Positions 58,001 to 64,000 of a DNA stretch of 64,000 nt are shown piece after piece (position 1 is the first letter of the stretch; each line of letters opens with the position of its first letter). Below the pieces are notes generated by a model, which saw nothing but the letters and a program-made list of their open reading frames with translations, was not told the origin of the DNA and made no database searches. The position numbers and the translations under genes were made by a program. This DNA is from Piliocolobus tephrosceles. Lineage: Eukaryota; Chordata; Mammalia; Primates; Cercopithecidae. The DNA lies in the NCBI RefSeq assembly GCF_002776525.5, contig NC_045434.1, positions 195,365,374 through 195,429,373 of the forward strand, read 5' to 3'.

Positions 58001-61000
58001 GAGACCCTATCTCAAAAAATAAATTAATTAATAAAAATAAAGTAACTACAGGTGGCAATTAGAGTTATAGAGGATATAATTAGTGTATTAAAACAAGCAA
58101 TAACATCTGTCTACTTTAGACAGGATGGTCAGAGAAGGTGCTTCTGAAGAGGTAACTCAAGCTGATCTCCTTAGGATAAGAAAGAGTTCGACATGGGAAG
58201 AGCTGGGGACAGAGAATCTCAAAGTAGAGGAAAGAGTAATGTGAATGCTCAGAAGCAGAAGAGATCGTGGACACCTGAGGTGGTGAGAAAAGGCTTGTGG
58301 GCCTAGAGGTAGTACAAGGGAGAGCAAAGAAGGAGGAAGGTGAGAGCAGAGTAAGCAAATGTTCCCAATGGAGTTAGTACACAGACAACTGCCCTCGGCA
58401 GTCAAAGGAGGTTGGACCTCTGCTAGAGGGAAAGAGCTAGGCCTGTAGAAGGAAACACTATAGGATGATGGGATGGGGGAGCAACAGGCCCCACTAGATG
58501 CCCAAGACTCTTACCGGATAAGCCCATCCTCAGCAGCACTCCAGAATGTGTTGGGCCACATGGGCGCTGTGGCGATGCGCTTCACCCGGTTTGTATGATC
58601 TCCAAACATGTGGATGGTCTCCTTTACCGTCAGGTCGTGCACGTGCACCTTAGAGTCGGCTGCCCCCGTGATCAAGATGCGGTCCCCAGCGTGAGGCAGG
58701 AACTATTCAGGAGAAATGGAGGAAGGGGTGGGTGGTGAGAGTAGAAATGGCTATGGAAGGAGGCTAGCCTGGATGTCTGCACACTTTTCTCTCTCCATGT
58801 CAGATAAGAGAATGAGCCCATTCAGGCTGGGCATGGTGGCTCATTCCTGTAATCCCAGCTGCTCAACAGGCTGAGGCAGGAAAATCTCTTGAACCCGGGA
58901 GGCAGAGGCTGCAGTGAGCCGAGATTGTGCCACTGCACTCCAGCCTGGGCGACAGAGTGAGACTGTCTCAAAAAAAAAAAAAAAAAAAAAAACACAAAAA
59001 AACAAAACAAAACAAAACCCTTGAGGTTCAGCAGTAATATGCAGCAGGATTGTGTTCAAGCCCAAGTCTGTCTGACTCCCATATGCCCTACCTGCTTCAT
59101 GATGACTACTCAGTAACCTAGAGATTAATAAATTAGTCCTGAAGTGAAAAAGACTTTCAGTGTTTTAAGGGTGTTTTTTTGTTGTTGGTTTTTGTTTTCT
59201 TTTTTTTTGAGACGGAGTCTCGCTCCGTCGCCCAGGCTAGAGTGCAGTGGCCGGATCTCAGCTCACTGCAAGCTCCGCCTCCCGGGTTTACGCCATTCTC
59301 CTGCCTCAGCCTCCTGAGTAGCTGGGACTACAGGCGCCCGCCACCGCGCCCGGCTAGTTTTTTGTATTTTTTAGTAGAGACGAGGTTTCACCAGGTTAGC
59401 CAGGATGGTCTTGATCTCCTGACCTCGTGATCCGCCCGTCTCAGCCTCCCAAAGTGCTGGGATTACAGGCTTGAGCCACCGCACCCGGCCGGTTTTTGTT
59501 TTCTAAGACAGAGTCTCGCTCTGTTGCCCAGGCTGGAGTGCAGTGGTGCAATCTCGGCTCACTGTAACTTCCACCTCCTGGGTTCAAGCGATTCTCCTGT
59601 CTCAGCCTCCTGAGTAGCTGGGATTACAGGCATGCACCACTACACTCAGCTAATTTTTGTATTTTTAGTAGAGACAGGGTTTCACCATGTTGGCCAGGCT
59701 GGTCTCGAACTCCTGACCTCAGGTGATCCACCTGCCTTGGCCTCCCAAAGTGCTGGGATTGCACACATAAGCCAGTATGCCTGGCTGGGAATGAGTGTTT
59801 TAAATTAGTTTGACTGTTTCTGAAAAACAATCTGGCAACAAAGATTAAAAACAATTTCTATCTTTTGACTCAAAACTTCCACTTCTAAGAAATAATCCAA
59901 AAAGAAAAAAGAGACCTGGTCAGAAATGCTTGGATGTTTTTTGTAATAGCAAATATTGGAAAAAGCTCAAATGTTGGACCGTAAGGAAGGGCTGAGCATC
60001 TAGAGGAAACATCTCTGTGCAGTATTTATTTAAAGAAAAAAAAAAAAAGGCTGGGTGCGGTGGCTCACACCTGTAATCCCAACACTTTGGGAGGCCGAGG
60101 TGGGCAGATCACCTGAGGTCAGGAGTTTGAGACCACCCTGGCCAACATGGTCAAACCCTGTCTTTACTACAAAAAAAATTAGCTAGGTGTGGTGGTGTGC
60201 ACCTGTAATCCCAGCTGCTTGGAATGTTGAAGCAGGAGAATTGCTTGATCCTGGGAGGTGGAGGTTGCAGTGAGCTGAGATGGCATCACTCACTCCAGCA
60301 TGGGTGACAGAGCAAACAAGACTCTGTCTCAAAAAACAAAAACAACAACAAAAAAAAACACCATCCTGACAAAGGCAAAAACAAAATGCTCCAGATGACA
60401 TCTGATAAGAAAACAACAGCTGTAACCATAGCTTCAAATAATGAAAAAAGAAAGTATGCAGTTCTGGGCTGGGCACTGTGGCTCACACCTGTAATCCCAG
60501 CACTCTGGGAGGCTGAGGCAAGTGGATCACCTGAGGTCAGGAATTCGAGACCAGCCTTACCAACATGGAGAAACCCTGTCTCTACTAAAAATACAAAAAA
60601 ATTAGCCGGGTATGGTGGCGTATGCCTGTAGTCCCAGCTACTCAGGAGGCTGAGGCAGGAGAATCACTTGAACCCGGGAGTTGGAGGTTGCAGTGAGACG
60701 AGATCGTGCCACTGTACTCCAGCCTGGGCGACAGAGCAAGACTCTGTCTCAAAAAAAAAAAAAAAAAGAACAACAACCAGAAAGTATGTAATTCTATCAC
60801 ATAACTTTGAGAATGAAAAACATTTGGGAGTGGTGCTGAATTCTCGTGTAAGTTCAAAAAATTGAAATATCTTTTTTTTTTAATTGAAGAGTTGCTCCCG
60901 GCCGGGCGCGGTGGCTCAAGCCTGTAATCCCAGCACTTTGGGAGGCCGAGACGGGCGGATCACGAGGTCAGGAGATCGAGACCATCCTGGCGAACACGGT

Positions 61001-63824
61001 GAAACCCCGTCTCTACCAAAAAAAAAAAAAANNNNNNNNNNNNNNNNNNNNNNNNNNNNNNNNNNNNNNNNNNNNNNNNNNNNNNNNNNNNNNNNNNNNN
61101 NNNNNNNNNNNNNNNNNNNNNNNNNNNNNNNGGAAGGGGCAATGTCCTACACTGAAACAGCTGATGTCCCACTTGACTTTAAATGTTCACAAAGAGCAAC
61201 AATTACTCTTCCCACGTAGGCTTCTCTAAGGGCTCATTAGAACAAGGGCTAGCCGGGCACTGTGGCTCATGCCTGTAATCCCAACACCTTGGGAGGCTCA
61301 GGTAGGTGGATAACCTGAGATCAGGAGTTTGAAACCGGCCTGGTGAAACATTGTCTCTACTAAAAATACAAAAATTTGCCAGGCGTGGTGGTGCCCACCT
61401 GTAATCCCAGCTACTCAGGAGGCTGAGGCACAAGAATCACTTGAACCCGGAGGTGGAGGTTGCAGTGAGCCAAGATTGTGCCACTGCACTCCAGCCTGGG
61501 CGACATTCAGAGTGAGACTCAGCCTCAAAAAAAAAGAAAAGAAAAAGAAGAACAAGGTCTAGATGAAATAGACATGATTTAATCATTTTTAGGGACAACC
61601 AGCAGTCTTTAATCCTGTCTAGAGACGGCATACACTCAATGCACACAAGAAATAAACTGGGGCGCCCTTGTCATGATCTTGTGGCTACTGCCACACGCAT
61701 CACATACCATAGTCACCACCAGGGGGAGCGCATGAGTTAAATACATACATATTTGCAGTGTTTCCACTACCTAAAGAAAGAAGAATCCTCTTTGGTTTTT
61801 TTTTTGTTTGTTTGTTCGTTTTTAATAGAAGAGGAGGCTGAGAGTCTGCGTGTAAGTGTTTTTCCCAAGGTCTAACTGTTAGGGAGTATCAACACCATTG
61901 TGAAATTCTGGTGTTAGAACTCAATGTCTTATGCTCTGATACTAAACTAATGGCTTAGGTCCCCTTCCCTAGGCCTGATTGTACAGACTAAAATTGGACC
62001 TAAACTCTTTGCAGGGGCAGAAAGCAGTTTCCGTTAGTCATGTAAGAAGTAAATCATCACTGTTCTGTCTCTAAAGGTGAGAATCACAGGTTGAGGAAAA
62101 AAAAAAAAAAGGTTTAGGAAAACAAGTAGGTTAGGGGCTATCGTCTTGTTCAGGTATCTTGTAATTCCTCTTGATATTAATTAGGAAAATATTTCTTAGA
62201 ATAGTGAGACTTTCTGAAGGACAACTTCATTCTCACATCTATCCATTATAGAATCTCAGAGCTGGAAAGGCCCTTCCTTGCAGGCCATTTCTTCCAACTT
62301 TAAACCTTGGAGATAAAGCACCTGGCAAGTGGACAAGTGCAGGGAGAGGACATTTACTCATCTCCTCCAGGGGCCCATTCTACATTTTTCAAAGAGCTCT
62401 AAGCATTAGACAGTTCTTCCTTTCCTCAAGCCCACATTTAATTCTGTGGACTTATAGTCACTAGTCCTAGGTCTGTTTTCCGCAACAAAAAAACCCGTCT
62501 CATGTCATTTCCAGGGCTTCAAAAGAGTTTCAAAGGTCTGAAGACACTTGTAAGTCCCCTTCTCACCTCTCCTTAGCTCAACTGTCCTCCTCCAACAAAT
62601 CAAAATATTCATTTCGTATGAAGAGGTAGAACAGATAAATGCACTGGGCACAGACTTTATTTTTATCAATTATCTCATTGAACTGTCACATCAACCCTGT
62701 AGACTGTTATTTCCTTTTTAAAAAATTCATTTGTTTACAAATCTGGGAGATTTTCCTTCGTTCCTTCCTTTTTTACAGATGAGCAAACAGGCTCAGACAG
62801 GTCAGGTGGTTTTCCCAGTTCACACAATGCCCAAGAAGCAGATAAGGGAGTCAAACCTATGCCTGCTCTCTAAGTTCATGTTCAGAACCATTCCCCAACC
62901 ACTACCATTCACATAAAGATAAATTCATCTAGAGCCGGGCGCGGTGGCTCAAGCCTGTAATCCCAGCACTTTGGGAGGCCGAGACGGGCAGATCGCGAGG
63001 TCAGGAGATCGAGACCATCCTGGCGAACAGGGTGAAACCCCGTTTCTACTAAAAAAATACAAAAAACTAGCCGGGCAAGGTGGCAGACGCCTGTGGTCCC
63101 AGCTACTCGGGAGGCTGAGGCAGGAGAATGGCGTAAACCCGGNNNNNNNNNNNNNNNNNNNNNNNNNNNNNNNNNNNNNNNNNNNNNNNNNNNNNNNNNN
63201 NNNNNNNNNNNNNNNNNNNNNNNNNNNNNNNNNNNNNNNNNNAGCACTTTGGGAGGCCGAGACGGGCGGATCACGAGGTCAGGAGATCAAGACCATCCTG
63301 GCTAACACGGTGAAACCCCGTCTCTACTAAAAAAATACAAAAAACTAGCCAGGCGAGGTGGCGGGCACCTGTAGTCCCAGCTACTTGGGAGGCTGCGGCA
63401 GGAGAATGGCATAAACCCGGGAGGCGGAGCTTGCAGTGAGCTGAGATCCGGCCACTGCACTCCAGCCCGGGCGACAGAGCGAGACTCCGTCTCAAAAAAA
63501 AAAAAAAAAAAATTCATCTAGAATTGGCCTCTTAGCTCTAAAAAAGGAAGAACATGGAAGAGAAATGAGGTTTCAGGAATCACCAAGAGATACTTAGATT
63601 ATAAGGCTGTCTGTGACCCTAGGTGGTATATGGGACACACACATACCAACATGGTGTGGCCACAGCCCAGCCCAGTCACTCTTGTGCTTGCTCTGTGGCT
63701 TGTCCTGCTCACCTTGACAGAGAAGATATTTGCAGTGTGTCCCGTGTGCATGGAGAGCAGCTTCTTGTGGTGCAGCGGGTCCCACACAATCGTGTGCTGG
63801 TCGTCGGAACCAGAGGCCAGCAAG
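41428..63824 (-). CDS. WDTC1: WDTC1 (WD and tetratricopeptide repeats 1; DCAF9), residues 61-677
   Basis: Twelve coding exons run 63824-63713, 58702-58515, 55875-55693, 54043-53949, 53551-53436, 51419-51344, 50728-50620, 49853-49680, 46612-46377, 43896-43722, 42540-42348 and 41625-41428 (TAG). They give 617 residues; about 60 N-terminal residues lie past the right edge, matching a 677-residue protein. WDTC1 is the homologue of Drosophila adipose: a DDB1-CUL4 substrate receptor (DCAF9) that restrains fat formation and has also been reported as a chromatin corepressor. Domains seen: WD40 blades ending TIVWD, VHVHDL, IRQYDLR, VRLYDIR and VYLFDL; an Asn/Gly/Ser-rich linker; about three TPR motifs (355-465); a Cys-x2-Cys pair (YCGHC); two more WD blades (FFIWEK, VRLWNP); and an acidic tail DDEDSSEG. 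Every intron is GT-AG with phases that join. Both assembly gaps fall in the intron after residue 97, where no residues are missing. Confidence 0.98.
41626..42347 (-). other. WDTC1 last intron
   Basis: 722 bases, Alu-free. The part at 42000-42140 looks like a reverse MIR fossil. Confidence 0.6.
42348..42540 (-). CDS. WDTC1: WDTC1 exon, residues 548-612 (C-terminal WD blades)
   Basis: YIVSGSDDGSFFIWEKET and YCFLATSGIDPVVRLWNPRP are two classical WD blades that would close the propeller. Acceptor CGCCAG, donor GTGAGG. Confidence 0.97.
42541..43721 (-). other. WDTC1 intron after residue 548
   Basis: Begins with the weak donor GTCCGA. It holds one reverse Alu (42936-43212) and otherwise unique sequence. 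Confidence 0.6.
42936..43212 (-). mobile_element. Alu, old
   Basis: Reverse copy lacking a clean T tail. Ends 'ccactgtgccttgcc'. Confidence 0.88.
43722..43896 (-). CDS. WDTC1: WDTC1 exon, residues 490-548
   Basis: Encodes a basic Gly-rich stretch (EKKGPGGGAPVRLRSTSRKD) with candidate phosphosites (SISED), then YCGHCNTTTDIKEANFFG. Acceptor CCCCCAG. The donor GTCCGA is unusually weak. Confidence 0.96.
44236..44540 (-). mobile_element. Alu
   Basis: 'gggtgactttt' on both sides (44228 and 44540). Confidence 0.94.
44772..45376 (-). mobile_element. Old Alu split by AluY
   Basis: Right arm 44772-44932 and left arm 45232-45376. Tail of ttg units. Confidence 0.9.
44933..45231 (-). mobile_element. 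AluY, monkey-type, nested
   Basis: Tail of (tttta) units. TSD ggctaatttt; reads 'gcttgagccaccgcgcccgg'. Confidence 0.94.
45380..45680 (+). mobile_element. L2 3' fossil
   Basis: 'gacccagcacagtgcctgac' and 'atggcaggtgtctgataa'. Confidence 0.65.
46377..46612 (-). CDS. WDTC1: WDTC1 exon, residues 411-490 (TPR 2-3)
   Basis: The longest exon (236 bases): DALRDCLKAISLNPCHLKAH, then FRLARCLFELKYVAEALECL. It ends KNDS plus one base before the donor GTGAGT. Confidence 0.97.
46613..49679 (-). other. WDTC1 intron after residue 411
   Basis: Three kilobases without Alu, unusual for this locus. An L2 fossil lies at 48050-48640. The rest (46613-48050 and 48640-49679) shows no recognised element or exon. 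Confidence 0.6.
48050..48640 (+). mobile_element. L2 fossil
   Basis: 'tcctgctcagaactctccag' to 'cctagcacatagtaggagct'. Confidence 0.75.
49680..49853 (-). CDS. WDTC1: WDTC1 exon, residues 353-411 (TPR 1)
   Basis: YLERVKQQANEAFACQQWTQ followed by AIQLYSKAVQRAP is a typical TPR helix pair. NAMLYGNRAAAYMKRK begins the second repeat. Acceptor CCCCTGCAG, donor GTGAGT. Confidence 0.97.
49854..50619 (-). other. WDTC1 intron after residue 353
   Basis: 766 bases of unique sequence. I see nothing in it. Confidence 0.55.
50620..50728 (-). CDS. WDTC1: WDTC1 exon, residues 317-353 (Asn/Gly/Ser linker)
   Basis: Low-complexity segment STNGVSNGVSNGLHLHSNG, built from 12-base tandem units at 50675-50710, between the WD and TPR parts. 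Acceptor CCTGCCAG, donor GTGAGG. Confidence 0.97.
50675..50710 (-). repeat. WDTC1: Coding 12-base tandem repeat in WDTC1
   Basis: Three units on the coding strand; the repeated core is AACGGTGTRTCC, giving Asn-Gly-Val-Ser. Confidence 0.85.
50729..51343 (-). other. WDTC1 intron after residue 317
   Basis: 615 bases carrying the GGGGCT hexanucleotide array (50949-50998), about 220 bases upstream of the next acceptor. Confidence 0.7.
50949..50998. repeat. GGGGCT hexanucleotide array
   Basis: Seven units (the second is CGGGCT) plus a partial eighth, in a WDTC1 intron. The transcript reads (AGCCCC)n. Confidence 0.97.
51344..51419 (-). CDS. WDTC1: WDTC1 exon, residues 292-317
   Basis: Finishes blade 5 (VYLFDLTYKQRPYTF) and starts the linker. 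Acceptor CTCTAG; donor GTAAGT after a run of G. Confidence 0.97.
51674..51972 (+). mobile_element. Alu
   Basis: Older copy with A12 tail, head to tail with the next Alu. Confidence 0.92.
51973..52287 (+). mobile_element. Alu
   Basis: Inserted at the tail of the preceding copy; 'atcacatt' and 'atcacgtg' flank the pair. Confidence 0.92.
52760..52900 (-). mobile_element. MIR fossil
   Basis: 'gatgaggaaactgaggctca' and 'tttgctcaaagtcacag'. Confidence 0.65.
52946..53247 (+). mobile_element. Alu
   Basis: 'gaaaaaacgaaataa' is duplicated at 52931 and 53237. A 12-base piece is missing after 'gagaccat'. Confidence 0.95.
53436..53551 (-). CDS. WDTC1: WDTC1 exon, residues 253-291
   Basis: Acceptor CCCTGCAG, donor GTATGT. 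It encodes VTFSPNGTELLVNMGGEQ, the first strands of blade 5. Confidence 0.97.
53552..53948 (-). other. WDTC1 intron after residue 253
   Basis: 397 bases, largely a reverse MIR-like fossil (53650-53880). Confidence 0.5.
53949..54043 (-). CDS. WDTC1: WDTC1 exon, residues 221-253
   Basis: Encodes the KSMKQSPSAGVHTFCDRQ insert between WD blades. Acceptor CCTATCAG. The donor GTAGTG is weaker than its neighbours. Confidence 0.96.
54686..54998 (+). mobile_element. AluY, monkey-type, with TSD
   Basis: aaaatcacaaaactg on both sides. A34 tail. Confidence 0.96.
55041..55361 (+). mobile_element. Alu
   Basis: 'aagaaggggccaggctggg' start. Tail with aaat units; 'agaaggggt' follows. Confidence 0.92.
55364..55598 (+). 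mobile_element. Alu, 3'-truncated
   Basis: Ends in the right arm at 'gcagtgagctgtgatag' with no A tail. About 95 bases upstream (in transcript terms, downstream) of a WDTC1 exon. Confidence 0.88.
55693..55875 (-). CDS. WDTC1: WDTC1 exon, residues 160-221
   Basis: Acceptor CTCTCACAG, donor GTATGA. It covers QYDLRENSKHSEVLIDLTE and blade 4 (LAVGASGPFVRLYDIR). Confidence 0.97.
56590..57050 (+). mobile_element. L2 fossil
   Basis: 'tcactctcctgctcaaaaaa' to 'gttctggaaggcccagctta'. Confidence 0.7.
57713..58040 (+). mobile_element. Alu, old
   Basis: Middle linker expanded with aaaag. Tail of aaatt units. Confidence 0.9.
58515..58702 (-). CDS. WDTC1: WDTC1 exon, residues 98-160
   Basis: Acceptor CTGAATAG, donor GTAAGA. 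It encodes blade 2 (ITGAADSKVHVHDL) and blade 3 up to SAAEDGLIR. Confidence 0.97.
58827..59016 (+). mobile_element. Alu with internal deletion
   Basis: The left arm is joined to the right arm at 'taatcccagctgctcaac', losing about 115 bases. Tail ends (aaaac)n. Confidence 0.88.
59187..59490 (-). mobile_element. AluY, monkey-type
   Basis: The TSD ggtttttgttttct (59186 and 59490) lies in the T tail of the older Alu that follows. Confidence 0.95.
59491..59787 (-). mobile_element. Alu, old
   Basis: Its tail hosts the AluY before it. Ends 'ccagtatgcctggctggg'. Confidence 0.92.
59800..60466 (+). mobile_element. L1-like ORF2 3' remnant, interrupted by Alu
   Basis: 'tagtttgactgtttctgaaa' and 'tctaagaaataatcc' resemble the end of old L1 ORF2. 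Weak. Confidence 0.5.
60048..60358 (+). mobile_element. Alu inside an L1 remnant
   Basis: 'aaggctgggtgcggtgg' to tail with caacaac. Confidence 0.92.
60467..60775 (+). mobile_element. Alu
   Basis: 'agaaagtatgcagttct' before and 'agaaagtatgtaattct' after mark the duplicated target. Confidence 0.94.
60899..61031 (+). mobile_element. AluY, monkey-type, cut by gap
   Basis: Left arm only, ending in A14 where the N run begins. Confidence 0.92.
61032..61131. other. Assembly gap (100 N)
   Basis: Exactly 100 N after an A14 in an AluY; true size unknown. Confidence 0.99.
61252..61545 (+). mobile_element. Alu
   Basis: 'agaacaagg' before and after (61231 and 61549). Confidence 0.93.
62934..63142 (+). 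mobile_element. AluY, monkey-type, cut by gap
   Basis: Alu positions 1 to about 205. Preceded by aaattcatctaga. Confidence 0.92.
63143..63242. other. Assembly gap (100 N)
   Basis: Exactly 100 N between two AluY pieces that share one flanking target duplication. Confidence 0.99.
63243..63511 (+). mobile_element. AluY, monkey-type, 5' end lost in gap
   Basis: Starts at Alu position about 25 and is followed by aaattcatctaga. Differs at more than ten sites from the copy left of the gap. Confidence 0.92.
63713..63824 (-). CDS. WDTC1: WDTC1 exon, residues 60-97
   Basis: Acceptor TGCTTTCAG, donor GTGAGC. It encodes the end of WD blade 1 (LLASGSDDQHTIVWD) and HTGHTANIFSVK, the start of blade 2. 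Confidence 0.97.
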
Positions 63825-63985
63825 CTGAAAGCAGAATGAGGGACTGTAACCTCTCCTCTAATTCCTAGGCTCCCTTTCCCCATCCCATTTTCTAGGCTAC
63901 AGAACTTGAAGAACAGTAAATGTCACAGAATTTAAGGATGCCTTGTAAACAGCTGATTCTCTTCTTTGTCCTGAGAAATTTCCAT

Positions 63986-64000
63986 TATTTTTTTTTTTGA
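63986..64000 (-). mobile_element. Start of a reverse Alu at the window edge (probable)
   Basis: 'attattttttttttttga' has the form of an Alu tail plus 'gagac'. Confidence 0.5.

Larger units (their letters stand above)
55876..58514 (-). other. WDTC1 intron after residue 160
   Basis: MIR-like sequence (56020-56330), an L2 fossil (56590-57050), one Alu (57713-58040) and unique flanks. Confidence 0.6.
58703..63712 (-). other. WDTC1 intron after residue 97
   Basis: Five kilobases with nine Alu copies, an L1 fragment and both assembly gaps. 61560-62900 is free of Alu and holds only old MIR-like sequence. Confidence 0.65.

Noticed and set aside
60884..61229. Open frames running through the N stretches
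   Set aside because: Artefacts of unknown bases within AluY; the same applies at 62909-63330.
1..64000. CRISPR arrays, operons, bacterial or phage genes
   Set aside because: No direct-repeat/spacer arrays and no prokaryotic gene organisation; direct repeats are Alus and microsatellites.

Overview
The window is primate nuclear DNA, most likely from an Old World monkey (macaque/baboon group). It has short coding exons in large introns, more than 50 Alu copies and GT-AG splice sites. At least nine young Alus read 'ggctcaagcctgtaatc' at the left arm, and several also read 'gatccggccactgcac'. I know this pairing from cercopithecine AluY subfamilies rather than human AluY. Two 100-N runs show it is an assembled draft.

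Three protein-coding genes lie on the minus strand, in the order of human 1p36.11 (WDTC1 - TMEM222 - SYTL1, transcribed from high to low coordinates). WDTC1 (DCAF9) fills about 39.6-63.8 kb. Twelve exons give residues 61 to 677 and the stop; the first 60 residues lie beyond the right edge. TMEM222 is complete: six coding exons from 24436 to 11570 encode 208 residues, with a GC-rich promoter at 24.06-24.68 kb and a poly(A) signal at 10626. SYTL1 enters at the left: its start codon is at 3087, and four coding exons (residues 1-134, including the Rab27-binding domain) are present before the window ends. Every intron phase was checked across the junctions and all reading frames close.

The rest is introns and intergenic DNA built by retroposition. 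The most notable insertion is in TMEM222 intron 1: a full-length U6 snRNA copy fused directly to the 3' half of a gamma-actin (ACTG1) mRNA copy, a LINE-1 template-switch chimera. Between TMEM222 and WDTC1 lies a SUMO2 processed pseudogene, with 5'UTR, CDS remnant and 3'UTR, inserted into an antisense L1 with a visible target-site duplication and later split by an Alu. A 7SL RNA 3' fragment sits in a MER5-like element. MaLR-type LTRs, L1M, L2 and MIR fossils fill much of the remainder.

I found no operon-like, defence, CRISPR or otherwise new gene system. The useful oddities are retrotransposition chimeras, nested insertions, a GGGGCT hexanucleotide array in a WDTC1 intron, an in-frame coding 12-bp repeat in WDTC1, and a suspicious Alu/Alu assembly gap.
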